Shown: positions 7,020-15,224, counted from the stretch's first letter. The stretch: 64,000 nucleotides of DNA from JAUSIF01 sp040901465 (GCA_040901465.1 JBBDYN010000012.1:1-64000); one strand, 5' to 3'. The notes: a model not told the origin generated them from the sequence alone. Translations and numbers: made by a program.

Positions 7020-7801
7020 CGAAGGCAAAAGCCGCACCCGCGGCCCAGGGTCCAGTCGCGTTGAAGAACGTCGCCGGCTTCATGGCGATGACGCAGCGGC
7101 TGGTCGATCGCGGCCCGTTGTTGCCAGGCATCGGCGTATGCCAATCGGTTTCCGGCTACGGCAAGACGCTCGCCTCGATCTTCGCCCAGAACAAGACCGG
7201 CGCCGCGCGCGTCGAGATCGGCGACACCTGGACGCGCAAGACCACGCTCAAGGCGATCCTGCGCGAGCTCGGCGTGTTCGACGAGAAGAAGCGCCTCACG
7301 ATCGCCGACATGGCCGAACTGGCCGTGATCGCGCTCGGCAACGACCCGAGCCGGCCGCTCATCATCGACGAGGCCGACAAGCTCGTGGACAAGGGCATGA
7401 TCGAGCTGGTGCGCGAGCTGCACGAGCACTCGGGCGCGCCGGTGATCCTGATCGGCGAGGAGCGGCTGCCGGCGAAGCTGCTCAATTACGAGCGCGTGCA
7501 CAACCGGGTGCTGGAGTGGTTCCCGGCGCAGCCGTGCGACCTCGAGGACGCGAAGCTGCTCGCGCACGCGTTCGCGCCGAAGATCGCGATCACCGACGAC
7601 CTGCTCGACGCGATCCGCGCGGCCTCGGGCGGCCGGGCGCGGCGCATCGTCGTCAACATTTCGCGCGTCGCCGAGCTCGCCCGCAACCAGGGCAAGCACA
7701 CGATCGACCTGAGGAGCTGGGGCGACGCCCAGTTCTACACGAGCGAGCCGCCGCAGGCGCGTAGCGTACCGGCCTACGAGCGCGCGCCGCGGGCGGCGTG
7801 A
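7016..7801 (+). CDS. AAA+ ATPase, MuB-type transposition partner
   Basis: 261 residues; the ATG overlaps the transposase stop. Walker A is SGYGKT (46-51) and Walker B LIIDEAD (115-121), followed by a sensor-like HSGAPVILIGEE. MuB proteins bind DNA non-specifically, select targets and stimulate MuA. Order and coupling A-B are as in Mu. The C-terminus has a helical region and SGGRARRIVVNISRVAELAR. Confidence 0.92.
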   Translation: MTKAKAAPAAQGPVALKNVAGFMAMTQRLVDRGPLLPGIGVCQSVSGYGKTLASIFAQNKTGAARVEIGDTWTRKTTLKAILRELGVFDEKKRLTIADMAELAVIALGNDPSRPLIIDEADKLVDKGMIELVRELHEHSGAPVILIGEERLPAKLLNYERVHNRVLEWFPAQPCDLEDAKLLAHAFAPKIAITDDLLDAIRAASGGRARRIVVNISRVAELARNQGKHTIDLRSWGDAQFYTSEPPQARSVPAYERAPRAA

Positions 7802-8430
7802 TGAGCGCGCGCCCGCTCCCGGAAATGATCCGTCTCAACGCGCGCCTGCCGCGCGGGCAGGACGGATACTGGAAGGTCATCCGCACGCTCGGCGGCGGCG
7901 GCGTGGAGTTCACCGCCTCCGACGTCGACGGGGAAACCAACGCGCCGCTTTCGAGCGTGAGCCAATACATGCGCCGCCTCGTGCGCGGCGGGTTCCTGAT
8001 CGAGCGGCCGATGCGCGGGTCCGGCCAGCGCCGCGAGCGTCCCTACAAGCTGCGGCGCAATCCGCCCGCGGAGGCGCCGCGTCTGCGGCAGGACGGCACG
8101 CCGTGCCCGCCGCGCAAGCAGGACCAGATGTGGCGGGCGATGCGCTCGCTGCGCACGTTCACCGCGCGCGATCTCGCCTTCGCGGCCACCACGCCCGAAT
8201 GCAAGGTGCCGGTGCGCTCGGCGCTGCGCTACGCGTCCGAGCTCACCCGCGCCGGGTATCTCGTCCGCACCGGGGCGCTCGGGTCGCACGCCGGCATGAT
8301 GTACCGGCTCAAGCCCGGCATGAACACCGGCCCGCTCTCGCCGGTGATCCTCGCGACCTACGCCGTCTTCGATCGCAACCGCAAAGAGATCGTCGGCGAC
8401 GCCGCCGACGCGGTCGAGATGGCGTCATGA
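7801..8430 (+). CDS. Double winged-helix regulatory protein
   Basis: 209 residues. It appears to hold two similar winged-helix units: residues about 20-75 (DGYWKVIRTL, SSVSQYMRRLVRGGFL) and about 105-170 (DQMWRAMRSLRTFTARDLAFA, ALRYASELTRAGYLVR). The duplicated layout suggests binding to a paired site. No known family named. ATG 7801 was preferred to GTG 7798; both lie at the MuB stop. Confidence 0.65.
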   Translation: MSARPLPEMIRLNARLPRGQDGYWKVIRTLGGGGVEFTASDVDGETNAPLSSVSQYMRRLVRGGFLIERPMRGSGQRRERPYKLRRNPPAEAPRLRQDGTPCPPRKQDQMWRAMRSLRTFTARDLAFAATTPECKVPVRSALRYASELTRAGYLVRTGALGSHAGMMYRLKPGMNTGPLSPVILATYAVFDRNRKEIVGDAADAVEMAS

Positions 8431-8840
8431 AACGGGGACCGAGGAAAGGCGCGGCGACGCGCACGGACTTCGTCGCCAACGCGCGCTCGGCGTGGGGGCG
8501 GCACTTGCAGGACTGGGTGCTCGTGCTCGCCGAGGAGGCGGCCCGCACCACCGCGACCGCGGCGGCGAAGAAGATCGGCTATTCGCCCGCGGTCGTCACG
8601 CACGTGCTGGCGAACGCCTATCCCGGCGACATGGGGCGCGTCGAGGGCAAGGTGCGCGGCGCGCTCATGGGCGCGACCGTCGGCTGCCCGGTGCTCGGCG
8701 ACATCCGGCTCGACCAGTGCCTCGACGAGCAGAAGAAGCCGTTCGCCGGCACGAGCTCGATCCGCTCGAAGCTCTACCACGCCTGCCGCGGCGGCTGCCC
8801 GCATTCCCGCCTGAAACGGAGCGACGACGATGCTGAGTGA
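8427..8840 (+). CDS. XRE-like helix-turn-helix protein with cysteine tail
   Basis: 137 residues, coupled ATGA start. WVLVLAEEAARTTATAAAKKIGYSPAVVTHVL is HTH-like (quoted in two parts: WVLVLAEEAARTT and AAKKIGYSPAVVTHVL). The tail GCPVLGDIRLDQCLDEQ and HACRGGCPHSR contains four cysteines and could bind zinc. I recognise similar early genes in Rhizobiales Mu-like phages, with no known role. Confidence 0.65.
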   Translation: MKRGPRKGAATRTDFVANARSAWGRHLQDWVLVLAEEAARTTATAAAKKIGYSPAVVTHVLANAYPGDMGRVEGKVRGALMGATVGCPVLGDIRLDQCLDEQKKPFAGTSSIRSKLYHACRGGCPHSRLKRSDDDAE

Positions 8841-9108
8841 GGACCTGCGTTCGCTGAAGGTCTGGTTCGACTGCACCCTCGACGGCTGCGAATTGAACTA
8901 CGAAAACGCGCTCGCGTTCTCGCGCAATCTGGAAGACGCGATCGCGCAGGCCGAGCAGCTCGAACAGAACGGCGCGCCGCTCCTCGCGTTCGCCGCCGCC
9001 GGCGGGCCGATCGCGGGCCGCGTTTCGGGTGAGCGCCGCGCCGGCCGCGCGCGCCGGCGACAACGTCGTCGTCTTCCGCCCGCGCGAGCGGCCGTGAGGC
9101 GGCGATGA
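8830..9108 (+). CDS. Small hypothetical protein, possible frameshift near the C-terminus
   Basis: 92 residues as written. The first 55 residues (DLRSLKVWFDCTL through ALAFSRNLEDAIAQAEQL) look genuine. The last 30 are arginine-rich and look out of frame, whereas the +1 frame gives SAAPAARAGDNVVVFRPRERP and a stop at 9095-9097. A single missing base near 9025 would explain this. However the printed frame also ends in a coupled ATGA at the next start, so both endings are possible. Confidence 0.5.
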   Translation: MLSEDLRSLKVWFDCTLDGCELNYENALAFSRNLEDAIAQAEQLEQNGAPLLAFAAAGGPIAGRVSGERRAGRARRRQRRRLPPARAAVRRR

Positions 9109-9926
9109 AACGCCTCGCGCAGAAACTCAGGGACGAGACGGTCGCGCGCCGCGAGCGGTTCGAGCGCGCCGGCCGCCGGGCGGAGCGCGCGGCGGCGGCG
9201 CGGGAAGACGCGAAACCGCCGCGGCAAGCCGATGCGAAACCGCCGCGGCAAGAGCCGGTCCCGATGGGCGAAGCCACGCGCGCGATCGTCGAGGCGTGCG
9301 CGGCGGCATTCCACGTGAACGCCAATCTCTTGCCCTTCGACCTCGACGCGGCGGGCTACCAGGAGGCGCGGCGGCTCGCCGCCGCGCTCCTGGTCGCGCG
9401 CGGGGTGAGCAACGTCAAGGCGTTCAGTCTCTTGCGCATGTCGCCGGCGGCGCTGCGCGAAGCCGTGAGCTTCTACCAGGCGGCGCTGCCGAGGTCGCCG
9501 GACTTCGAGCTCGCCCCGGCCGTGCTCGAGGCGTGTGCGCATTGGCGCCGGGAGAAGCAGAGCGACGTCGTCGCGGTGCGCCCGAACGTGCGCACGATCC
9601 AGACGGCGGTGGTGAATCGCTTCGGCGTCTCGCTCGTCGATGTGCTGTCGAGCCGGCGCACTGCCGGCATCGTCCGCGTCCGCATGCTCGCGGTCGGACT
9701 CGCGAAACGGCTCACCCTCAAATCGCTGCCCGAACTCGGGATGCTGTTCGGCGGACGCGATCACACGACGATGCTGCACTCGGCGCGCAAGGCGGAACGC
9801 GCGCTCGACGCCTGCAATCTGACGCCGGCCGCGCCGCTCCCGGACTGGGTCGAGGCGCTGCATCGGGTCACGGGCGGGGGAAAAACGCTCAACCCCACGG
9901 AAGGAACCGGCAATGCGGAAAGCTAG
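9105..9926 (+). CDS. DnaA domain IV-like DNA-binding protein
   Basis: 273 residues. The first 50 are basic with a tandem repeat (DAKPPRQ twice). Residues 164-235 match DnaA domain IV, the DnaA-box-binding module, with signature GGRDHTTMLHSARK (216-229). Residues 57-125 (IVEACAAAF, EARRLAAALLVARGV, FSLLRMSPAALREAV) look like a diverged second copy. There is no AAA+ ATPase domain, so it cannot act as a full initiator; it could compete for or redirect DnaA boxes. It sits just before Gam. Confidence 0.8.
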   Translation: MKRLAQKLRDETVARRERFERAGRRAERAAAAREDAKPPRQADAKPPRQEPVPMGEATRAIVEACAAAFHVNANLLPFDLDAAGYQEARRLAAALLVARGVSNVKAFSLLRMSPAALREAVSFYQAALPRSPDFELAPAVLEACAHWRREKQSDVVAVRPNVRTIQTAVVNRFGVSLVDVLSSRRTAGIVRVRMLAVGLAKRLTLKSLPELGMLFGGRDHTTMLHSARKAERALDACNLTPAAPLPDWVEALHRVTGGGKTLNPTEGTGNAES

Positions 9927-10455
9927 GAAGCAGAAGCCCGAGGCGATCGTCGTGCGCGACCGCGGGCACGCAATGGAAACCGTCGCGCGCGTCGGCGCGA
10001 TGCAGCGCGCGATCGCGGCGCTGGAAGCGGACCTGAACAACAACATCGCGGCCGCGGCCGAGAAGTCGAAGAAGCTCGCGGAGGCGATGCAGGCGAAGCT
10101 CGGCAACATGATCGCCGGCCTCGAGGACTGGTGCGACGCGCACCGCGGCGAACTCACCGAGGACGGCAAGAGCAAGAGCGCGGACCTCGGCACCGGCACG
10201 GTCGGCTGGCGCGACCGGCCGCCGAGCGTGAAGCTGCGCGGCAAGATCGAGGACGTGCTCGTGCGCATCCTCGGCGAGCGCGCGCCGCGGTCGTGGCGGC
10301 GCTTCTTCATCCGCACGAAGTACGAGCTCAACAAGGAGGCGATGCTCGCGCGCCCCGAACTCGCCGCCCAGATCGACGGCGTCACGATCGTCACCGGCAA
10401 GGAGGACTTCTTCGTCGAGCCGCTGGAAGCCGACATCGCGGAGGACGGCGCATGA
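9913..10455 (+). CDS. gam: Host-nuclease inhibitor Gam
   Basis: 180 residues, the usual Mu Gam size. A coiled N-terminal part (AALEADLNNNI, EKSKKLAEAM) leads to LEDWCDAHRGELT, then TGTVGWRDRPPSVKLRG and a C-terminal KEDFFVEP. Gam proteins resemble Ku, coat DNA ends and block RecBCD-type exonucleases. It overlaps the preceding gene by 14 bases and has a standard position in the early operon. Confidence 0.9.
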   Translation: MRKARKQKPEAIVVRDRGHAMETVARVGAMQRAIAALEADLNNNIAAAAEKSKKLAEAMQAKLGNMIAGLEDWCDAHRGELTEDGKSKSADLGTGTVGWRDRPPSVKLRGKIEDVLVRILGERAPRSWRRFFIRTKYELNKEAMLARPELAAQIDGVTIVTGKEDFFVEPLEADIAEDGA

Positions 10456-10712
10456 TCACGCAGACCGCCTTCGCCGCCGTGCGGCTGCCGGGCACATCCA
10501 GGACCGCGACCGGCTACGTCGCGACCTGGACCGTGCGCGAGATGGCTTTTTCAGCGCGCAGCGCGATCGCCGACTCGCCGCCCTACCGCGTTGTGCCCCG
10601 CGGCATGCTGCCCGACGTCGAGGAGCGCCGGGCCGCCTGGAAGAAAGCCAAGGCGGACGGCTGGCGCATCATCAAGGTCACGATGACCGCGAAGCTGAGT
10701 TGGGAGCTATGA
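10452..10712 (+). CDS. Small early hypothetical protein
   Basis: 86 residues, coupled to Gam (ATGA) and to GemA (ATGA). It has the stretch YVATWTVREMAFSARSAIAD and a basic C-terminal segment (RRAAWKKAKADGWRIIKVTM). No family recognised. Confidence 0.55.
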   Translation: MITQTAFAAVRLPGTSRTATGYVATWTVREMAFSARSAIADSPPYRVVPRGMLPDVEERRAAWKKAKADGWRIIKVTMTAKLSWEL

Positions 10713-11392
10713 GCGCGACCACGCGGCAGATCGCCATCATCCACACCCTGAAGAGCCGGCTCGGGCTCGACGACGCGACCTACCGGCAGATGCTGCACGG
10801 CATGACGGGCCGGCGCTCGTCGAAGGAGATCACGCGAGAGCAGGCCGGCGACGTGATCGAGAAGCTGCAGGGATCTGTTGGAGGCCGCGCTGGCTCCTCG
10901 GCCTCCGGCCTCGGCAGCGCGGCGGCCGGCGCCGTCGCCGGCATGGATTCGCCGGTCGCGAAGAAGCTGCGCGCGCTCTGGATCGCCGGCTGGAATCTCG
11001 GCGTCGTCAAGGCGCGCGGCGACCGCGCGCTGCTCGCCTTCGTCGAGCGGCAGACCGGCGTCTCGCACACGCGCTTCCTGAAGGAGCCGGGCGAAGGTTC
11101 AAAGGCGATTGAAGGCGTCAAGGCGTGGCTCGCGCGCGAGGCCGGCGTGAAGTGGCCGGCGCAGCAGGACGCGGTCGAGAGCCGCGTCGCCGTGATCGAC
11201 GCGCAGTGGCAGCGGCTCTTCAAATTCCGCGCCGTGTCGTTCGAGCCGTACCCGCGGCCGTTCATCGCCGCCTATGCCGAGAAGGTACTCGGCCACCCCG
11301 TGCCCTTCATCGAACGCTTGACGCCGCGCGAGCTGGACGAGGTGTCGAGCGCGTTCGGCAAGAAGCTGCGTGCGGCGGCAGGGGGCGCGTGA
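10709..11392 (+). CDS. gemA: GemA-like regulatory protein (Mu gp16 family)
   Basis: 227 residues. It begins RQIAIIHTLKSRLGLDDATYRQMLHGMTGRRS (given here as RQIAIIHTLKSRLGL and YRQMLHGMTGRRSSKEIT), the hallmark of the DUF1018/GemA family, followed by MDSPVAKKLRALWIAGWNLGV and a C-terminal half about the host-regulation function. In Mu, GemA alters host gene expression and DNA gyrase-linked processes. An alanine/glycine-rich insert (GRAGSSASGLGS) separates the two conserved parts. Confidence 0.88.
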   Translation: MSATTRQIAIIHTLKSRLGLDDATYRQMLHGMTGRRSSKEITREQAGDVIEKLQGSVGGRAGSSASGLGSAAAGAVAGMDSPVAKKLRALWIAGWNLGVVKARGDRALLAFVERQTGVSHTRFLKEPGEGSKAIEGVKAWLAREAGVKWPAQQDAVESRVAVIDAQWQRLFKFRAVSFEPYPRPFIAAYAEKVLGHPVPFIERLTPRELDEVSSAFGKKLRAAAGGA

Positions 11393-11937
11393 TGGCACGG
11401 CCTCGCAAGACCGCAACATCGACCGCAACGCCGAAGCGGCGCCTTCCGGAGTTGAAGACCGGCGACTTCGTGCTGATGGGCGGCACGCGCGCGTCATATC
11501 CGAGCGGCTGGTTCCTCGGGAAGGTTCTGTGGTCCGACAGGCGCGACGTGCTGATCGAACGCGATCAATCCTGCGGCGGCCGCGTATGGCGCGAGGTCTA
11601 CAGCATCCTCGAAGTCCGCGCCGTCGGAACGATCGAGCAGCTCGTCAAGGTGCAGAACGAGGCGTTCAAGGCGACGCTCGATCTTGTGAGGGAGGTCCAC
11701 GCGGCCGAGTACGTGCTCGGCCGCGCGCGCGATGCCGTCCACGCGAAGGTCGATGAGCTCGCCGAACGACAGCCGCTGATCTTCCCAGCGGACTTCGCCG
11801 CGATCGACGGGGCCAACGCGCAAGCCCGTGAGGCGGCCGGGGCGGTGACGCCGCGTCTGCCGTTCGAATTTGATGCGGCCAAAGAACTGGCCGCCGAAGG
11901 CAGCGACGGCGCTGTCGCGAAGGAGGCCGCCCGATGA
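11392..11937 (+). CDS. Early hypothetical protein with SH3-like N-terminus
   Basis: 181 residues; the ATG overlaps the GemA stop. The N-terminal LKTGDFVLMGGTRAS to GWFLGKVLWSD looks like a small beta barrel. A helical middle (VKVQNEAFKATLDLVREVH) follows. No known family. Coupled by ATGA to the GcrA homologue, so the two are co-translated. Confidence 0.55.
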   Translation: MARPRKTATSTATPKRRLPELKTGDFVLMGGTRASYPSGWFLGKVLWSDRRDVLIERDQSCGGRVWREVYSILEVRAVGTIEQLVKVQNEAFKATLDLVREVHAAEYVLGRARDAVHAKVDELAERQPLIFPADFAAIDGANAQAREAAGAVTPRLPFEFDAAKELAAEGSDGAVAKEAAR

Positions 11938-12539
11938 ACTTAGTGACACCCGTTCCGCCGTCGATGCCTGGCAACCGCGGCTGCCGCCACGGGAACGGCT
12001 GGACCGACGAGCGCGTCGAGATATTGAAGGCGCTCTGGGCCGACGGCGAGTCCGCGACCGAGATCGCCGTCGAGCTCGGGGGGGGGCTGACCCGGAACGC
12101 CGTCATCGGCAAGGTGCACCGGCTCGGCCTGGCCGGCCGGCGCCGCGTGTCCGCCTTCCGCGTGCCGAAGCCGAAAAAGCCGCGGCCGCCGGCCTCGCTG
12201 AATCGCTTTCCGCGCGCCGGCGTCACGACGGAGCCGGCCCCGATCGAGGAGGCGCTGCCGCCGCCGGAGGCGAAGCGGCTCTCGATCCTCGATCTCACCA
12301 TGACGACGTGCCGCTTCCCGCTCGGCGATCCGGGCGCCGACGGCTTCGCCTATTGCGGCTGCGAGACCGAGTCGCCGCCCTATTGCCCGTACCACGACCG
12401 CGTCGCGCACGAGCCGCTCGCCGTGCGCCGCGCCCGCACGCTGCGCGCGATCGCAAACGCGGCGAAGCCGGCCGCCGCGCGCACCGACACCCGCGGCGCC
12501 AGGCGCAGCCGCCTTTCCTTTCTGAGGAGCCCGACATGA
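11934..12539 (+). CDS. gcrA: GcrA-family cell-cycle regulator carried by the phage
   Basis: 201 residues. Residues 23-66 are the GcrA DNA-binding region (WTDERVEILKALWADGES, LTRNAVIGKVHRLGL). The C-terminal sigma-interacting domain is also present, with TCRFPLGDPG at 125-134 and a CGC...CPYH cysteine/histidine set at 141-154. In alphaproteobacteria GcrA activates sigma70 promoters, preferring GANTC sites methylated by CcrM. A phage copy could recruit host polymerase to phage promoters or shift the cell cycle. An eight-G run at about 12077 adds one glycine to the usual ELGG turn. Confidence 0.9.
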   Translation: MNLVTPVPPSMPGNRGCRHGNGWTDERVEILKALWADGESATEIAVELGGGLTRNAVIGKVHRLGLAGRRRVSAFRVPKPKKPRPPASLNRFPRAGVTTEPAPIEEALPPPEAKRLSILDLTMTTCRFPLGDPGADGFAYCGCETESPPYCPYHDRVAHEPLAVRRARTLRAIANAAKPAAARTDTRGARRSRLSFLRSPT

Positions 12540-13000
12540 ACGACAACGAAAGCCGCCTCGTCGAAGTGCCGCGCGGACTCGGCGCGGAGATCGTCGAAAT
12601 GGTGCTCACGCCGGACAACATGCAGCAGCTGCGCGACGAGCGGCAACGGATCGTGCTCGCCTGGTGCGAGGCGACGTTCGGCGCGGGCCCGGCCGCGGAT
12701 CTCCACGAGCGCGCGTCGCGCGTCGTCGAGGAGGCGCTCGAACTCGCGCAATGCGAGGGCGTCGACCCGGACCTCCTGCACGAGCTGATCGACCACGTGT
12801 TCGCGAGAAAGCCCGGGCAGCCCTGGCAGGAAGCCGGAGGCGTCGGCGTCACGCTGCTCGCTTACTGCGAGCGACGCGCCATTTCGGCCGAGCAATGCGA
12901 GCGCGCGGAGTTCGCGCGCGCGGTTTCGGTGCCGAAGGAAAAAACCCGCGAGAGGCAGAGCGCCAAGGCCGCCGCCGGCATTGCGCGCTACCCGGAGTGA
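12536..13000 (+). CDS. MazG-like all-alpha hypothetical protein
   Basis: 154 residues. RASRVVEEALELAQ, then LLHELIDHVFARKPGQPWQEAGGVGVTLLAYC and KEKTRERQSAKAAAG resemble the EExxE...D helices of MazG-like nucleotide pyrophosphohydrolases (EEALE motif). Such enzymes remove unwanted nucleotides. The match is by pattern only. Coupled to the GcrA homologue by ATGA. Confidence 0.6.
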   Translation: MNDNESRLVEVPRGLGAEIVEMVLTPDNMQQLRDERQRIVLAWCEATFGAGPAADLHERASRVVEEALELAQCEGVDPDLLHELIDHVFARKPGQPWQEAGGVGVTLLAYCERRAISAEQCERAEFARAVSVPKEKTRERQSAKAAAGIARYPE

Positions 13001-13003
13001 GCG

Positions 13004-13462
13004 ATGGGCTTCCGCGCCTTCCGCGAAAAGCATTTCCCGACGACGGTCGCGCGCGACCTGTTCGGACTCGTCGCTGGCGCGCGCCTCTCTTTCGGTATCA
13101 GCCGCGAAGTGTTCGCCTACAAGCTCGACGAGCGGCTCGTGATCAAGTTCGAACGCGGCGCGTACGCGTTCCAGAACGTCGTCGAGTGGGAGACCTGGGA
13201 GCGCGTCGAGGACTCGCCCGCGCTCAAGCGCTGGCTCGCGCCGTGCACCGCGATCAGCCCGTGCGGCCGCGTGCTCGTGCAGCGCCGCACCTGGCCGGTG
13301 CCGCCACACGTGAAGATGCCGAAGCGCGTGCCGGCGCTGCTCGCCGACCTGAAGCGCGACAACTGGGGTTATCTCGACGGCCGCATCGTCTGTCACGACT
13401 ACGGCTTCACGCGCGTCACCGGCGTCGACCTTGAGCCGGCGAGCTTCGGAGGCCGCACGTGA
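13004..13462 (+). CDS. Hypothetical protein with kinase-like C-terminal pattern
   Basis: 152 residues. LVIKFERGAYAFQNVVEWETWE and DLKRDNWGYLDGRIVCHDYG recall a reduced protein-kinase-like fold (a lysine strand, then DNWG/HDYG loops), but no full catalytic set is visible. It begins 3 bases after the previous stop and couples to the next gene by GTGA. I do not assign an activity. Confidence 0.55.
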   Translation: MGFRAFREKHFPTTVARDLFGLVAGARLSFGISREVFAYKLDERLVIKFERGAYAFQNVVEWETWERVEDSPALKRWLAPCTAISPCGRVLVQRRTWPVPPHVKMPKRVPALLADLKRDNWGYLDGRIVCHDYGFTRVTGVDLEPASFGGRT

Positions 13463-14079
13463 GCGCAATGCCGCCGAGCAGCGGCCTCAGCCGAAAGAAC
13501 CGCGCGATCGCCGCCTGCCTCGTGCGCGGGCTCGGCGTGCAGGACATCGCCGTCAAGCTCTGCATGCCGGAAGCCGCCGTGCGCGCGGAAATCCGCGGGA
13601 TGCAGGATGCGGCGCGGCAGAGGACCGAAGCCGCGAAGCGCGGGTGGCGTTCGCGCGCGAAGGCGCCCGCGGCCGACTGGTCGCCGGAGGAGTTCGCGCA
13701 CCTGCGCGCCACGCGCGAAGAATGCGGCACGGACATCGAGTGCGCGCGCAGGCTCGCCGACGAGCTCGGTCGCTCCGAAATGTCGATCCGGGCGAAGCTG
13801 CAGACCATGCGCTACGACGACGAGCGGGAGGCGAACGATCTCGCTGGCCGTCCCGCCCGGCCCGCCGCCGACGCCGCGCCGCCTTCGGCGCTGATCGAGC
13901 GTGAGCGGCGCGAACGCGCGCGCGGCGCCCAGGACATCACCGGCCTCACGTTCGGCGACCCGCCGCCGGGCTTCTCCGCGCTGGATCGCCGCAAGCCGGC
14001 CGAACGACCGCGCGAGCGGACGATCACGGGCGGCGCCGCGCACAAGGTGTTTGAGGCGCGCGCGAGGTCGCGGTCATGA
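13459..14079 (+). CDS. Two-domain helix-turn-helix protein, partly GcrA/SANT-like
   Basis: 206 residues, GTG start. The first HTH is NRAIAACLVRGLGVQDIAVKL (shown as NRAIAACLVRGLG and VQDIAVKLCMPEAAVR). The second begins DWSPEEFAHLRATREECG and ends LADELGRSEMSIRAKLQTM, the tryptophan-started three-helix pattern also found in the GcrA N-terminus. The tail holds FGDPPPGFSALDRRKPAE. A DNA-binding role is likely; the target is unknown. Confidence 0.65.
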   Translation: MSAMPPSSGLSRKNRAIAACLVRGLGVQDIAVKLCMPEAAVRAEIRGMQDAARQRTEAAKRGWRSRAKAPAADWSPEEFAHLRATREECGTDIECARRLADELGRSEMSIRAKLQTMRYDDEREANDLAGRPARPAADAAPPSALIERERRERARGAQDITGLTFGDPPPGFSALDRRKPAERPRERTITGGAAHKVFEARARSRS

Positions 14080-14318
14080 TTTGGCAGGACGCGGTGATCG
14101 CGACGGTGCAGCTCGGCTTCTGCGCGGCGCTCGTTCCAACGGCCATGCCGGCCGCGGATAAGCCGCCGCTCGCCACGTCGGCGCCGACGGCGATCGGCCT
14201 GTTCGTCATCGCCGCAACGATGGCGTCGCTCGGACTGTGGTGGTCGTTCACGACCGCCGGCGCATCCGGCGCGCTCTGGGCGGTGATCGCGTTCCAGCGT
14301 TGGAGCGCGCGGCAATGA
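14076..14318 (+). CDS. Small two-span membrane protein, holin candidate
   Basis: 80 residues with hydrophobic segments at about 5-24 and 38-70 (LFVIAATMASLGLWWSFTTA) and a short charged tail. Coupled starts on both sides. It sits in the regulatory part of the early operon rather than next to the lysin, so a holin role is possible but not shown. Confidence 0.55.
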   Translation: MIWQDAVIATVQLGFCAALVPTAMPAADKPPLATSAPTAIGLFVIAATMASLGLWWSFTTAGASGALWAVIAFQRWSARQ

Positions 14319-14668
14319 AGACGGCCGAGACCATTCTCGACATCTACGGCATCGCTGGCGCGCTGCAGCTCGTCTTCAAGCTGACGTTCAAGGAGGCGCG
14401 CTTCGTCGTGTGGCTGCTGCGCCTCGGCTACGCACCGCGCGGCGAGCTGCGCCGCATCGACCCGGCGCTTGCGAACGTCATCATCGCGAGCCTGCGCCAC
14501 AAGCTGAGACGCCACGAGATCGGATTCGAGACCGACTGGGGCCGCGGCTATCGGATCTCCGACGACGGCCGGGAAAAAATCCTCGCCTCGGTCGGGCAAA
14601 AGTTCGCGCCGACTCTTGCCGGCGACTCGACGAAGACGTATTCGAAAAATCATGAGGCGGCGAAGTGA
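14315..14668 (+). CDS. OmpR-type winged-helix DNA-binding protein without receiver
   Basis: 117 residues. DPALANVIIASLRHKLRRHEIGFETDWGRGYRIS (in parts: NVIIASLRHKLRRH and FETDWGRGYRIS) is the recognition helix and wing of the OmpR/PhoB effector domain. There is no receiver domain, so activity is not set by phosphorylation. It is one of the last regulators before the Mor/C-type gene. Confidence 0.65.
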   Translation: MKTAETILDIYGIAGALQLVFKLTFKEARFVVWLLRLGYAPRGELRRIDPALANVIIASLRHKLRRHEIGFETDWGRGYRISDDGREKILASVGQKFAPTLAGDSTKTYSKNHEAAK

Positions 14669-14912
14669 TTGCGGCGGCGAGACCGTGCACGAGCTCGCGG
14701 TGGACTTCCGCGTGGCGCTCCTGCGCGCGTCGTTGTCGATCGAGAAAGTGCAGCGCCTCGCGCTCGACTGCCCGGGCGGCGGCGTCGAGCTCGTGCTCGC
14801 CGATCCGCGCCGCGCGATCGCCGTGGCCGAGACGGCGCGCAGGTTCTCGCGCCTCGCGCTCGACATGGATCGCGACCTGCGCATTTTACTCGCCGCGCCG
14901 CCGCCCGGCTGA
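14652..14912 (+). CDS. Small early hypothetical protein
   Basis: 86 residues from ATG 14652, overlapping the previous gene by 17 bases; GTG 14685 is an alternative start. It has LAVDFRVALLRASLSIEKVQRLALD and a helical C-terminal half (FSRLALDMDRDLRILL), given here as short parts of one helix-rich protein. No family recognised. Confidence 0.5.
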   Translation: MRRRSDCGGETVHELAVDFRVALLRASLSIEKVQRLALDCPGGGVELVLADPRRAIAVAETARRFSRLALDMDRDLRILLAAPPPG

Positions 14913-14933
14913 CGGCCACCGGGGGGGGCGCCC

Positions 14934-15224
14934 GTGAAGCTGCCCCTCAATCTGCCGATCGTCACGCAGCACGCGCTGCTCCGCTTCATCGAGCGCGCGC
15001 TCGGCATCGACGTCGAGTCGCTGCGCCGGCAGATGGCGGAAGCGGCCGCGGTGGGCGTGAAGCACGGCGCCGGCGTCGTGATCTGGGGCGGCGCGAAGCT
15101 CGTGATCGAGGACCGCGTCGTGGTGACGGCGCTCCCGCGCAACGCGGTCACGAGCGAAACCGCGACCGCGACCGTCGAGCGGCCGCTGCGTCCGGTGCGG
15201 CGCCGCCGCAGGCGCAAGTCATGA
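14934..15224 (+). CDS. Small early hypothetical protein, basic tail
   Basis: 96 residues, GTG start. LPIVTQHALLRFIERALGID followed by VIWGGAKLVIEDRVVVTALP gives a helix then a beta hairpin. The C-terminus is a cluster of arginines (PVRRRRRRKS). I recognise it as a recurrent phage hypothetical with no role. Coupled to the Mor/C-like gene by ATGA. Confidence 0.6.
   Translation: MKLPLNLPIVTQHALLRFIERALGIDVESLRRQMAEAAAVGVKHGAGVVIWGGAKLVIEDRVVVTALPRNAVTSETATATVERPLRPVRRRRRRKS

Noticed and set aside
10860..10930. A repeat insertion in gemA (the GRAGSSASGLGS segment)
   Set aside because: It is a low-complexity Ala/Gly/Ser linker with no palindrome or second copy in the window.
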